This document shows, piece after piece, positions 34,031 through 46,082 of a stretch of 64,000 nt of DNA (positions within the stretch are counted from its first letter, which is position 1; the number at the start of each line of letters is the position of its first letter). The translations under genes and the position numbers were made by a program. The notes below the pieces were generated by a model. That model saw only the letters and a list, made by a program, of their open reading frames with translations. It did no database searches and was not told where the DNA came from. Source of the stretch: Tillandsia leiboldiana (taxonomy: Eukaryota; Streptophyta; Magnoliopsida; Poales; Bromeliaceae); assembly GCA_029204045.2 (NCBI GenBank), contig CM055067.1, positions 24,440,838-24,504,837 on the forward strand, written 5' to 3'.

Positions 34031-35823
34031 ATAGCTTATGACTGTATGTAATGCTTTGATTGGTTTTCCCTTCATATCTTTCTTAATCTTTGCATTACAT
34101 GTTTTTCAATGCTCTTCGTTTTTATACTTTGTTTTTGAACAAAAGGGTTTTTACTGAACAAGTGCATTGAATAAAAAGGGCTTCACGTTTATTCACTCCA
34201 AATTAATTTTATATGGATTATCAACTTTACTCCATAATCATAATCTTGGAGCATTGGTCATATTGACTTTAATTGCATCTTTTCACGCATTTAGAAATCT
34301 ATTATGCTTTTGACATCATAATATTTCGATGTTGCAATGATCATTTATGTTAATTAAGTCATCTTTTAAGTGATCAAAGTCAATTTCTCTCTTGATGATC
34401 TCTTGGTATAGTTTTTATCTTATTTGACTGTTTAGTCGAGTATGAAATCGAGATCAATATTTGGCTGAATACTTTATATCTTAAATAATTGATAGCCAAT
34501 TGAGGGGGAGTCAAAGAAAAAGTATTATGCTCAAAAGATGTGGAAAGAGTTACATCCCAATGAGGAGTGTGAAAACTACCACCACATGGAGGAAAGAGCT
34601 ACCACCTCGGTCGTCCGAGTACTGTGTGCAGCTACCACATGTATACCAAGCAAGGTTTTTCAAGTTTGATTAAATAAAATGCATGTTGAAATACTTGACT
34701 CTGTCAAAATTTCAAGGTTGGTATAAGGTGGGATTTTTAATCAAAGATGCTCAAAGAGCCACTCTCTTCAATAAATTGACTAGATACATTATCTAATTTA
34801 TCTGGGATGTTAGACATCTATTGATCTTGGTATTTCATTTTCTTTACCAAATTGATGATTTGATAAAGGCATTACGCATAAGATCATGTTAGATGTGATT
34901 GAAGTTGTTCAACTTTAAGGGTTTTAATTTCCATAAATTTTCATTTCATTTTTGAGTATTTTTGATAGATTTGGTATAATCTATTTCTTGTTGCATGAAA
35001 CGATGACTTTTGTTTAAAGTTGATGCGCTAAAGTGCTTACATACTTTTTCTGGTTCTTATGGACAACATGAAAAACTGTTTATAATGCTTTACCTTTGTT
35101 TTTCATGATTGAGGAGTAAATCTTTTTAATTTCGTGAAATTAATTGGATTGAATTCATTGTTTAAAACACTTAAATTGATTTCTTGATAGAATACAAATC
35201 GATACTGGAAAAGATTCCAAAATCTGGATTTGTTTCAAGAAATTATTTGATTTCTGGTACCGGTACGCAATCTACATTTTTGTTATATACCGGAACTGAG
35301 CTTTTATCTCTCTTTCTCTATGAACTAATGCTGTTAGTGATTTCCTTTTGTCTAGTATGTTCACTGTTTGACAATTTGTGACAAAAAGGGGGAGAACAGA
35401 AAATAATGATCGTATCACAAAGGGGGAGAACATAAATGCTCAAGACAGGGGGAGAACATGGAGAACATGTTAGAGATGCTCATGATAGGGGGAGATAAAG
35501 AAAAGATTGAAAGAGCCGAAAAACAAAGGAACCAAAAGGACGAATCAAATGTAGGATTTTAATTTCTAACGACTAACGTTTGATTTTGTTTGGAGTTTTG
35601 TTTTGCAGGAATTACATCACTTTAAGACAACAAGTCCTAAGTCATAGAGTATGTTCTAGGACTGTTTGGTTCAAATGTAATTTTGTATTTATTGGATCTT
35701 TCACGCAAAGAAAATCAATGTTTTGGTGATAACATTGAATTTCGACTTTTTGGTTTAAGATGAGTGACTTGAGCGCATTTATGTATTTTTGGGTTTTGTC
35801 ATGAAATTGCCAAAGGGGGAGAT
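34031..35823 (+). other. 3' untranslated region of C
   Basis: Non-coding. 34265-35055 is nearly identical to the A spacer 7490-8275, and 35060-35370 is unrelated to A, replacing its second-ORF cassette. At 35383-35500 four PPT-like tracts follow. The true PPT AAAGGGGGAGA (35812-35822) touches the 3' LTR. No ORF is supported. Confidence 0.75.
35383..35500 (+). repeat. Series of PPT-like tracts in C
   Basis: Four copies of (A)GGGGGAGA, most followed by ACAT or ACAG, in about 120 bp, ahead of the functional PPT at 35812. The first aligns with the single tract of A at 10635-10650. Confidence 0.75.
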
Positions 35824-36187
35824 TGTTACGGCATTTTGGTGTTGGCATATTTCGTGAGTCATGTCAGTGAGTTGAGTCGGAGTCTTAAAGGGATCAAATT
35901 GTCAATCAGCAATCAAAGACTTAGAAAAGATTCAACAAGAGCTCAAGTTGACACTCAGTGTCTTGAGTCTTGAAGATTGAAGTTGAAGAATTGTGGATCA
36001 GTTACATCAATCTCAAGAAAAAAGTATTCAAAAGGATCAGGTATGGTTAACTAAATAATTTTGGTGATCCGAATACTTTCTTATAGTGTAGAAACACTTG
36101 GAAGAATTTTTAATTGCATAAAAATCAAAAACTGGACATGGGGCATGTTCAGGATGCGGATCAGATGATCCAATCCGGATCCCGAAG
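35824..36187 (+). repeat. 3' LTR of copia C, left part
   Basis: First 364 bp of the 3' LTR, cut by D. The last five bases, CGAAG, are the D target site. Confidence 0.93.
36183..36187. repeat. Target-site duplication of gypsy D, left copy
   Basis: CGAAG, repeated at 52233-52237. Confidence 0.9.
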
Positions 36188-37048
36188 TGTCACGCCCCGG
36201 GGGATTATTTTTGCGGAAACGAATTACAAAAGGTCTGTATTTTTTTTTTGAAAAACCTTTTTCCCCAGCACGTGCCCAGATCCGCCGCATATACAGGATC
36301 ACTCTACAAACGGACAGAGTCTCCCCTGTATATGCACGGCGTCACGGTTTGTACAATGTTCGATAACGAGTAAACATTCAATCACAACAATCCTAACATA
36401 CAACCATTCACAATATGCTGAATAAACTCACGGTCGATTAGTTTGAAAGGATAAAACCCACAGTTGTTGAAACGGCGCCCACCCGGCACCCATATTTTGA
36501 AAACCCATTTTCGAAAGCAACATAAACTCAGGGGTTTGGAAAACAGTGCCCACACGACACTTAGGTTTTGAAATCCATTTTCGCAAACCATAAATCCACA
36601 AGGTTTTGAAAACAGTGCCCACACGGCACCCGAGTTTTGAAATCGTAGTTTTCGCAATCTGTTCTTTTATTTGCTATTTTATTTTCCAAAGCGGCCCACA
36701 GAGATGTAAAGAAAACTAAACAATTCGTTTGTCACCATACCGACATCCACACCGACCCCACGAGGGTATCGAGAACCATCCACAGTCTACAAATAATAAA
36801 TGGAATGCGAAAGTAAGAGGTAAAGTACTGTTCCGGTCTCCTGGGACCCAAAACCTCTAGCCGCGGCCTCACCGTCGCCTAACTCTCCCCCCTGTAGGAA
36901 CCCTGTCGCAAAGTGGGAAGTCAGCGACTAAACAAAAGTGATAATAGTAAAGCAGGTAAAGAAAACGTCCAACCGTAGTCTATCCGGAGCAACCACCCTC
37001 GCAAGGGAAAAGTAAAATCAAACACCTGTAAACCTGCAATACCCGATC

Positions 37049-37145
37049 CCGTCGGACAACTAAACCGACGGATCGCACCGCGCCCAAGTCGGACAACTAA
37101 ACCGAATGGGTCGCACCGCTCCCACGTCGGACAACTAAACCGACG
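37049..37145 (-). other. Hairpin repeats with loop TTTAGTTGT in D
   Basis: Minus-strand CCGTCGG/CCGACGG (37049-37071), a weaker TCGG/CCGA (37089-37105) and CGTCGG/CCGACG (37125-37145), all around the nine-base loop TTTAGTTGT. F has the same loop with stem CGCCGG/CCGGCG (62614-62634). Confidence 0.65.
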
Positions 37146-37233
37146 GGTCGCACCGCTCACACCTTGGCGCATCCAAGCCCCACAACTAAAGAGGCCCCAC
37201 GCCGTCCTGTGGGTATACACGGGTCATGGACCA

Positions 37234-37281
37234 CTTTTCCGGAAAAGCGCACCCTTCGCGGTGGCCAAACCGCGGGTGCGC
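37234..37281 (-). other. Conserved palindrome plus hairpin in D LTR
   Basis: Perfect palindrome CTTTTCCGGAAAAG (37234-37247) adjoining a two-part stem: GCGCACCC (37247-37254), GCGGT (37258-37262), loop GGCCAA, ACCGC (37269-37273), GGGTGCGC (37274-37281). Shared with E (58358-58404) and F (62473-62520). LTR 3 has it at 49533-49580. Confidence 0.8.
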
Positions 37282-39934
37282 GTGTTGCAGCCGAGCATAG
37301 TAACCGTGAACAATATATATATGTGCATGTATGCGAACCATGTGAGACAATATATATATATATATCAATGTATGAGAACCGTATGAAACATATATATTCA
37401 ATCATAAGAACCGTAAAGCCATAACGAATAATTGATGCCTCCCTACCATGTTTAACCCAAGTACACATAAGGTTGACCCCGTCCAACAGAATAGAACTAA
37501 ATGCTAAGGCTTAAGAATAAAAACCCACCTCGAAGTAAGTCGAACGAAACACTTGGGACATCCCGCGCCCTTGAACGACAAACGGACCTGACAGGAAATC
37601 CCCAGAGAGTACAAATCAATAATCATCCAATTTTCCCTGGAAAAACGTGTTTAATCCGACACCGCCGATGAATCGAGCACTTTGCCGATTCTCGGGTCAA
37701 AAAGCGAAGATCTATTCAAAGGAAGTCAACGGATTCCGAACGAAAGGTTCGGAGATCAGGTGAACGCTGTCCCCAACAGCCCATCAAGCTACAATTACAA
37801 TTAGACCCCCGGGCTTTGCCAAAACATCACTATTATTCACAAAAACTTACTAATTAATCCACAACTTTTAAACCGGGAATCTTTAAACCAAAATAATATA
37901 TCAGCAAATAGATTTTGACGTGCCGGACCTCGTGCTCACAGTTTGAGAGCAAGCCGGCAAATGAAATACAAGTTGGCCCATTCTTAAAGTGCATTAAGGC
38001 TCACAATTGCATAATCAAATTTTCTATTAAGTCATATCCAGTTTTAGTGTGAGCATCATGCTCAGGGGTATCCAAAAGTATAGAGGCTCGCCTCTGGACC
38101 TCTGCAGATCCACCCCATAAGCAGCCATGGCACGCGATCCCAACTCGTACATATAAGGAGCTTAACTTGGGGCTCTTACTATTCCACAAGTTCCAGACCC
38201 TAACCAAAGTGAGCACAAGTTATAAGACATCAAGAAGACGAGGAGGCTCACCTACGGGAGGTAGTAGCACAGCTGGTGATGTTGCTGGAGCAAGAAGATC
38301 CCAACTCGGACCTTGATGGAGCTCAAGTTGGCCGATGTCACCTTCCACTCGGTCAATCTTCAAACAAAGGTGAGCACCACCTTTGTGGGACTTCCAGGAG
38401 TGGAGTAAGCCTCAGCCTATCAAGCTTGGTAGCCCCCTGTGCTTCTCGACCCGAGGAAGAAGAAGAAGAGCTCGGATTAGCCCATTAATGGCGGTTCGGG
38501 AACGGGGCTGCATGGGTTGCATGCAAGTGGACCAAAAGCAAGCCCAAGGTGTCAGAAGACTTACCAGGCTTGGCCAGCGCCGGAGGAGCGACGACGGCGA
38601 TGGGGCGGCGTTGCTCGGCCAACCTCAAGAACCCGCAGGCTAGGGTTTGCTCCCCCGCACTCCATGCTATACCAAACCCTCCCAAACTCCGTGGGACGTC
38701 CTCTAGGAACCAGCAGAAGGTTCAGGTCGTCTTGGTTCCAACGCCGGAGCTCTGGAGGCCGCGCGCGCCGAACCCGTCCAAGAACTAGGGTTCCGGCGAC
38801 CCATATGCAACCGCCGGCCATCCGGCAGTCCGGGGGCCTCGGGGCTTCACCTGGGTCACCCAATTAATGTCAGAAGCCGGCTGCTAGGGTCCAAGTCACC
38901 AAGAACCCAACCAAAGTTGAGACCCTACCTCGCCGGACTCGAGGGAGAAGGAGTTGGCAGCCCGGCGGCGCGCGGTGGAGCTGGGTGCCAGTGCTTCTCA
39001 GGTCGCGATCCCAGAGACGAGAAGGGACTCCAGATGCAACTTGGAAGGTTCCTAAGCCTTCTTGATCGTTCCTCCTCAACAAAGCTCAAAAGCAAGGTTG
39101 CTTTTGCTTCTCCTTGCCTTTCCCGGCGAGGGGACGCGGCGGCCGGCGGCGCTACGGGTATAGCCGTCGGCGCATGGGCAGGGGAGGCCAAGAAGCTTTC
39201 TCTGGTTGCGGCTGGGTAGGTAGCGTTCCCGAGCTAGGGCTCTACGGGTTTTCCTATGTATAGCAATGCAATGAAACGCATCTAGCCCCCTCTACTCTTG
39301 TTATTTAGGGCTGAGTCCCTCACCGAGTTTGAGTTTCGCATTCAGGTCCCTCCCCAAGAGTTTTCACGAATTCCGGAGCATAAAAAAATAGGGCTTATAT
39401 GCAAAATACCGGGATTTTTCCCATAAATCACGCTTTTCGAGACAACCGGGTTGTCAAACTGAAATTCCGTCAACACCATTGCGTCCAGACCATCGAAACC
39501 GATCAAAACGACTACCTGAATCACTATGTTCGGAATCCGAACAGTGAATAGGTCAGCGTTTCACTCAAAGGAGTCCCGAAATTGGGGTTACTGTTCATCT
39601 ACAGTAATTCACTAAAGTGACCTTGTGCGCAGACCACTGATACATTGGTCGCGACAATCGCCCGCTTCTTCACTGATTTCTGGAAAATCCGACCGACAGA
39701 TTGAAATGTGCTGAATATGAATTTCGCTCAGTTCGACGAGACGATCACAACGGTCATCTCGGATTTCCAAGATTACGTCCGGATTAGAAGATAGCCTTTT
39801 TGTCTCGTAAATAGTGCTACTTGCACACTGGCGATTGACCAAATAGGTCAACATAGGTCTTTTGAATTCAAAACCAACTCAAATTTCACCTTTAATCTCT
39901 TTATTAGAAGAATAAGATATTTCGAATTACTACA

Positions 39935-42342
39935 TCACTCACACCTTAAAAGAAGTTTCGTCCTCGAAACTTGAACACACCAGGAATCCCATAAATAGGG
40001 AAAGTGCCCAACTATGTCCGACTTGCACTCCCAAATGGCTTCGCGCCCCTCATGATCCGCTCGTTTCTCTCTGGCACTAGGAGAGATTGCAGTTTCCCCG
40101 CCGGGCGCTGACGTTCGGCCTTTACTCGATGACCGACCCGAAAGCGAGCCACGCGTTGTGCTACATCCCTTGTCAATTTAAGCCACCAACAGTCTGCTGT
40201 TGATCCGTCCTGCTACGTAATCGCGGTTACCGGTATGTCTCCTGTCTGACCCTTGCCGCTCCAGGCGTTGACCTGCTCCTTTTTTTTCTTTCCGGAGTGA
40301 TCTTGATTGGACGCATCGTTTCCTTGAGTTGCTTGGTCGTAAAGGCCTTAACTCTTGCGTTCTTCGAAGTCCTCCGGACGTTTGGCCGTCCCAAAAGCTC
40401 ACCCCGCGATGCCCAAAACTCACAACCTTTGGAGTTTGGCCTACCCTCTCTGGTCCCTGAGGGTCTGTAAGGTCACCCGAAGATGTTCCCCGCAAGTTGA
40501 CCCAAAAAGGGTCGGGAAACTTTGGTCATCACACCCACGAACACCGTTGGGGCGCTCAATAATCCATCCCCGAAGCGATGACACGCGAAACAACATATGT
40601 CTCTTGGTGAAACTCGGTGGTAACCCTCAACGAAAAACTACCGGACGGAACCGCCCTAAGATTTCAGACAGACGACGGGCTCGACCCGCCCGGCAACCCT
40701 ACCGTTCCGTCCATCTTGATCGAAATTAATATGAGTACGCCTGCTTCTCGACTTGGAGTTCCCTGATATGACGCCACTGGTTCGCGGACCATCTCTGACG
40801 GTGTTGAGCAGTCAGCAACCAAAGTCTTGCGATGCGTCGAGGTACCCCGGTCCTACTACCAAACCCGGACCGACGGCCCTTAAATGCCCAGACTAACCCG
40901 ACAACAAAGGGGGAGGCCACACTAATACCCTTACAAAAAACTCCGGGATGTGCCAATCCAACTAGCCGGGTCACCGCCTACAAGTAATCCTCCTTTGAAA
41001 ACGATGAACCCACCCGTCGCCAACACGGACTACTTCCGCCCGTCACCAACACGACTACTAGCTCGGAGTATAACCACCATCCCGGATTGTCCGCTCCGAC
41101 TGTCCGTCCTACCGAGGCGACGGTCAAAACTAAAGCTAGGTTTCAGCCCTGAGACCTACCACAAGGTCTACCCCATAGAGAAAGCTGAAAGCAGGGCATC
41201 CTAGCCGAAAGTAACCGATGCCAGAGCGCCATGCAGTCAACAACCCCTCGCCGATCAGTACTCCTTCACAATCACTAAACTCGCAACCCAAATCCTCAAG
41301 GCTATACCTTGGTTATGGGAAGCTGGCGACGACAACCAAGGAATACGGTCCTACCTCCGTCTTGGTGCCGAAGGGGTGCGACACTCTGGTTAACCCCTAC
41401 CGCTCGATCCTAATTAATTGCCCCTCCAAGCACCATGCACCGAACCGAGCTGCACACCCCCAGACCAAAACGCTCCCTTTCCCAACTAGGAGTATTCTAA
41501 GCTCTAGGTCTGCTCACCCAAAATCGAGCCCAAAACGAACAAAATTTGCTAGCCCCGGGGGCCTCATTTCTCAAATCAAAGAGAACCCCAAGGCCCCATC
41601 TCGACGATTCCTACCACCATCGCGGTGTCTAACCGCAAAAAGCCGAACTATGGGTGACAATCATAAGGGAAGAATCCTCATTCCCACCCATACCTTGTCC
41701 AAGATGCAAAAGAATCGGTCGACTATCTGCTGTAACTTAAACCCAGTAGACCTAGAAGGTACCATTTAGACAAGAGGCTACCCAGTACTCACGACCGACA
41801 AACGGCCGACTCACTAACAAACACCGTCGGATTACTCTACCCCCAGTCGCCGTCACTAACGACAACCAGCACGTCGGCAGAGGGAGGGGTTCGAAAAACA
41901 AAAGCCGGCGCAACGATCTGCTGTGATAACAGCCGCACCAAGTGCATGAACAACGTCAGCAGGCCCACCGTGTCCCGTGCTGGTTGCTTAATCCATTGAT
42001 TCCTAGCAACCATCAATACCCCGTGGCAGCCGGCCTCGACCCCAGCCTCCAACCAACACGACTAATCAAGCCAAAACAACACGACTACACGAGCACGCGC
42101 CCAGCTAAACCGGGAAACAAAACTTAATCTGCAACCACACACAACACAAGTCAGCTCTAGCCTCCTGCTAGCATAGCACTCAAACAACTATCGAGAAAAG
42201 GGGACCTATACTTTCCCCCGGTCAAGTCGCGTTCTACACTTCTATGCCATTCATTTTATTCATTTGTAGCTAAGTGAGGTATCTTTGTGGATGTCGGGCA
42301 CAAACTGTTGTGATTGAAGAAAGTCTCTGATACCATCTTATC
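39935..42342 (-). other. Internal region of D, first copy
   Basis: 2408 bp, read leftward from the PBS TGGTATCAGAGAC (42323-42335) to the pol tail beside 39935. Apart from the relic at 39950-40195 I recognise no domain; frames are short and interrupted. It differs from the second copy almost only by single-base insertions and deletions. Confidence 0.75.
39950..40195 (-). pseudogene. Gypsy pol remnant of D (integrase finger joined to pol tail)
   Basis: On the minus strand, WWLKLTRDVAQRVARF and VKAERQRPAGKLQSL correspond to the integrase zinc-binding region of plant Ty3/gypsy elements. The cysteines of the usual CLTCQ motif are replaced. The integrase core that should follow is missing. Instead the sequence passes to a pol C-terminal motif (EGREAIWE, then HFPYLW) and a FEDE-type tail in another frame, next to the LTR. 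So D has lost the integrase core by internal deletion and the rest is decayed. The equivalent in the second copy is about 46098-46343. Confidence 0.7.
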
Positions 42343-45300
42343 TGATCACGCCCCGGGGGATTATTTTTGCGGAAACCGAATTACAAAAGTCTGTATTTTT
42401 TTTTTGAAAAACCTTTTTCCCCAGCACGTGCCCAGATCCGCCGCATATACGGGATCACTCTACAAACGGACAGAGTCTCCCCTGTATATGCACGGCGTCA
42501 CGGTTTGTACAATGTTCGATAACGAGTAAACATTCATCACAACAATCCTACATACAACCATTCACAATATGCTGAATAAACTCAACGGCCGTTAGTTTGA
42601 AAGGATAAAACCCACAGTTGTTGAAACGGCGCCCACCCGGCACCCATATTTTGAAAACCCATTTTCGAAAGCAACATAAACTCAGGGGTTTGGAAAACAG
42701 TGCCCACACGACACTTAGGTTTGAAATCCATTTTCCGCAAACCATAAATCCACAAGGTTTTGAAAACAGTGCCCACACTGCACCCGAGTTTTGAAATCGT
42801 AGTTTTCGCAATATGTTCTTTTATTTGCTATTTTATTTTCCAAAGCGGCCCACAGAGATGTAAAGAAACCTAAACAATTCGTTGTCACCATACCGACATC
42901 CACACCGACCCCACGAGGGTATCGAGAACCATCCACAGTCTACAAATAATAATGGAATGCGAAAGTAAGAGGTAAAGTACTGTTCCGGTCTCCTGGGACC
43001 CAAAACCTCTAGCCGCGGCCATCACCGTCGCCTAACTCTCTCCCCCCTGTAGGAACCCTGTCGCAAAGTGGGAAGTCAGAGACTAAACAAAAGTGATAAT
43101 AGTAAAGCAGTAAAGAAAAGTCCAACCGTAGTCTATCCGAGCAACCACCCTCGCAAGGGAAAAGTAAAATCAAACACCTGTAAACCTGCAATACCCGATC
43201 CGTCGGACAACTAAACCGACGGATCGCACCGCGCCCAGTCGGACACTAACCGAATGGGTCGCACCGCTCCCACGTCGGACAACTAACCGACGGGTCGCAC
43301 GCTCACACCTTGGCGCATACAAGCCCCACAACTAAAGAGGGCCCCACGCCGTCCTGTGGGTATACACGGGTCATGGACCACTTTTCCGAAAAAGCGCACC
43401 CCCTTCGCGGTGGCCAAACCGCGGTGCGCGTGTTGCAGCCGAGCATATACCGTGAACAATATATATATGTGCATGTATGCGAACCATGTGAGACAATATA
43501 TATATATATATCAATGTATGAGAACCGTATGAAACATATATATTCATCATAAGAACCGTAAAGCCATAACGACTAATTGATGCCTCCCGACCATGTTAAC
43601 CCAAGTGCACATAAGTTGACCCCGTCCAACAGAATAGAACTAAATGCTAANNNNNNNNNNNNNNNNNNNNNNNNNNNNNNNNNNNNNNNNNNNNNNNNNN
43701 NNNNNNNNNNNNNNNNNNNNNNNNNNNNNNNNNNNNNNNNNNNNNNNNNNTCCCCAGAGAGTACAAATCAATAATATCCAATTTTCCCTGGAAAAACGTG
43801 TTTTAATCCGACACGCCGAGAATCGAGCACTTTGCGATTCTCGGGTCAAAAAGCGAAGATCTATTCAAAGGAATGTCAACGGATTCCGAACGAAAGGTTC
43901 GGAGATCAGGTGACGCTTGTCCCCAACAGCCCATCAAGCTACCAATTACAATTAGACCCCCGGCTTTGCCAAAACATCACTATATTCACAAAAAACTTAG
44001 AATTATATCCACAACTTTTAAACCGGGAATCTTTAAACCAAAATAATATATCAGCAAATAGATTTTGACGTGCCGGACCTCGTGCTCACGTTTTGAGAGC
44101 AAGCCGGCAAATGAAATACAAGTTGGCCCATTCTTAAAGTGCGATTAAGGTCACAATTGCATAATCAAATTTTCTATTAAGTCATATCCAGTTTAGTGTG
44201 AGCATCATGCTCAGGGTATCCAAAAGTGAGAGGCTCGCCTCTGGACCTCTGCAGATCCACACCCATAAGCAGCCATGGCACGCTTCGGATCCCAACTGTA
44301 CATATAAGGAGCTAACTTGGGGTCTTACTATTCCACAAGTTCCAGACCCTAACAAAGTGAGCACAAGTTATAAGACATCAGAAGACGAGGAGCTCACTAC
44401 GGAGGGTCAGGTATGTAGCACAGCTGGTGATGTTTGTGGGGCAGACATCCCAACTCGGACCTTGATGGAGCTCAAGTTGCCGATGCACCTTCCACTCGGT
44501 CAATCTTCAAACAAAGGGAGCACCAACTTGTGGGATTCCAGGAGTGGAGGAAGCCTCAGCCTATCAAAGCTGGTAGCCCCCTGTGCTTCTCGACCCGAGG
44601 AAGAAGAAGAAAGAGCTCGGATTAGCCCATTAATGGCGGTTCGGGAACGGGGCTGCATGGGTTGCATGCAAGTGGACCAAAAGCAAGCCCAAGGTTGTCA
44701 GAAGACTTACCAGGCTTGGCCAGCGACGGAGGAGCGACGACGGCGATGGGGCGGCGTTGCTCGGCAACCTCAAGAAACCGCAGGCTAGGGTTGCTCCCCC
44801 GCACTCCATGCTATACCAAACCCTCCCAAACTCCGTGGGACGTCCTCTAGGAACCAGCAGAAGGTTCAGGTCGTCTTGGTTCCAACGCCGGAGCTCTGGA
44901 GGCCGCGCGCGCGCCGAACCCGTCCAAGAACTAGGGTTCCGGCGACCCATATGCAACCCGCCGGCCATCCGGCAGTCCGGGGCCTCGGGGCTTCACCTGG
45001 GTCACCCAATTAATGTCAGAAGCCGGCTGCTAGGGTCCAAGTCACCAAGAACCCAACCAAGTTGAGACCCTACCTCGCCGGACTCGAGGGAGAAGGAGTT
45101 GGCAGCCCGGCGGCGCGCGGTGGAGCGGGTGTGCCAGTGCTTCTCAGGTCGCGATCCCAGAGACGAGAAGGGACTCCAGATGCAACTTGGAAGGTTCCTA
45201 AGCCTTCTTGATCGTTCCTCCTCAACAAAGCTCAAAAGCAAGGTTGCTTTTGCTTCTCCTTGCCTTTCCCGGCGAGGGGGACGCGGCGGCCGGCGGCGCT

Positions 45301-46082
45301 ACGGGTATAGCCGTCGGCGCATGGGCAGGGGAGGCCAAGAAGCTTTCTCTGGTTGCGGCTGGGTAGGTAGCGTTCCCGAGCTAGGGCTCTACGGGTTTTC
45401 CTATGTATAGCAATGCAATGAAACGCATCTAGCCCCCTCTACTCTTGTTATTTAGGGCTGAGTCCCTCACCGAGTTTGAGTTCGCATTCAGGTCCCTCCC
45501 CAAGAGTTTTCCACGAATTCCGGAGCATAAAAAAATAGGGCTTATATGCAAAATACCGGGATTTTTCCCATAAATCACGCTTTTCGAGACAACCGGGTTG
45601 TCAAACTGAAATTCCGTCAACACCATTGCGTCCAGACCATCGAAACCGATCAAAACGACTACCTGAATCACTATGTTCGGAATCCGAACAGTGAATAGGT
45701 CAGCGTTTTCACTCAAAGGAGTCCCGAAATTGGGGTTACTGTTCATCTACAGTAATTCACTAAAGTGACCTTGTGCGCAGACCACTGATACATTGGTCGC
45801 GACAATCGCCCGCTTCTTCACTGATTTCTGGAAAATCCGACCGACAGATTGAAATGTGCTGAATATGAATTTCGCTCAGTTCGACGAGACGATCACAACG
45901 GTCATCTCGGATTTCCAAGATTACGTCCGGATTAGAAGATAGCCTTTTTGTCTCGTAAATAGTGCTACTTGCACACTGGCGATTGACCAAATAGGTCAAC
46001 ATAGGTCTTTTGAATTCAAAACCAACTCAAATTTCACCTTTAATCTCTTTATTAGAAGAATAAGATATTTCGAATTACTACA
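42343..46082 (-). repeat. LTR 2 (middle) of gypsy D, low quality
   Basis: Same LTR, but with dozens of one-base insertions and deletions relative to LTR 1 and LTR 3, mostly in homopolymers and concentrated within about 1.5 kb of the gap. It even begins TGATCACG instead of TGTCACG. This looks like unpolished sequence rather than mutation. Confidence 0.85.
43651..43750. other. Assembly gap of 100 N
   Basis: Replaces 91 bp present in LTR 3 (49807-49897). A gap of exactly 100 N is a common placeholder for unknown length. Confidence 0.98.

Larger units (their letters stand above)
36188..39934 (-). repeat. LTR 1 of gypsy D
   Basis: 3747 bp. It holds a T run near 36240, hairpins with loop ACAACTAAA (37049-37145), the conserved palindrome and hairpin (37234-37281), an AT microsatellite near 37315-37370, and a TATA-like CTATACATA on the minus strand near 39255. 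Open frames here are not genes. Confidence 0.92.

Noticed and set aside
37310..37375. Hairpin in the TATATA stretch of the D LTR
   Set aside because: Simple AT microsatellite; self-complementarity is expected from the repeat itself.
37157..37486. Conserved 109-codon minus-strand frame present in D LTR 1 and LTR 3
   Set aside because: Identity between the two copies only reflects the LTR duplication; the frame is absent from E and F although neighbouring hairpins are conserved.
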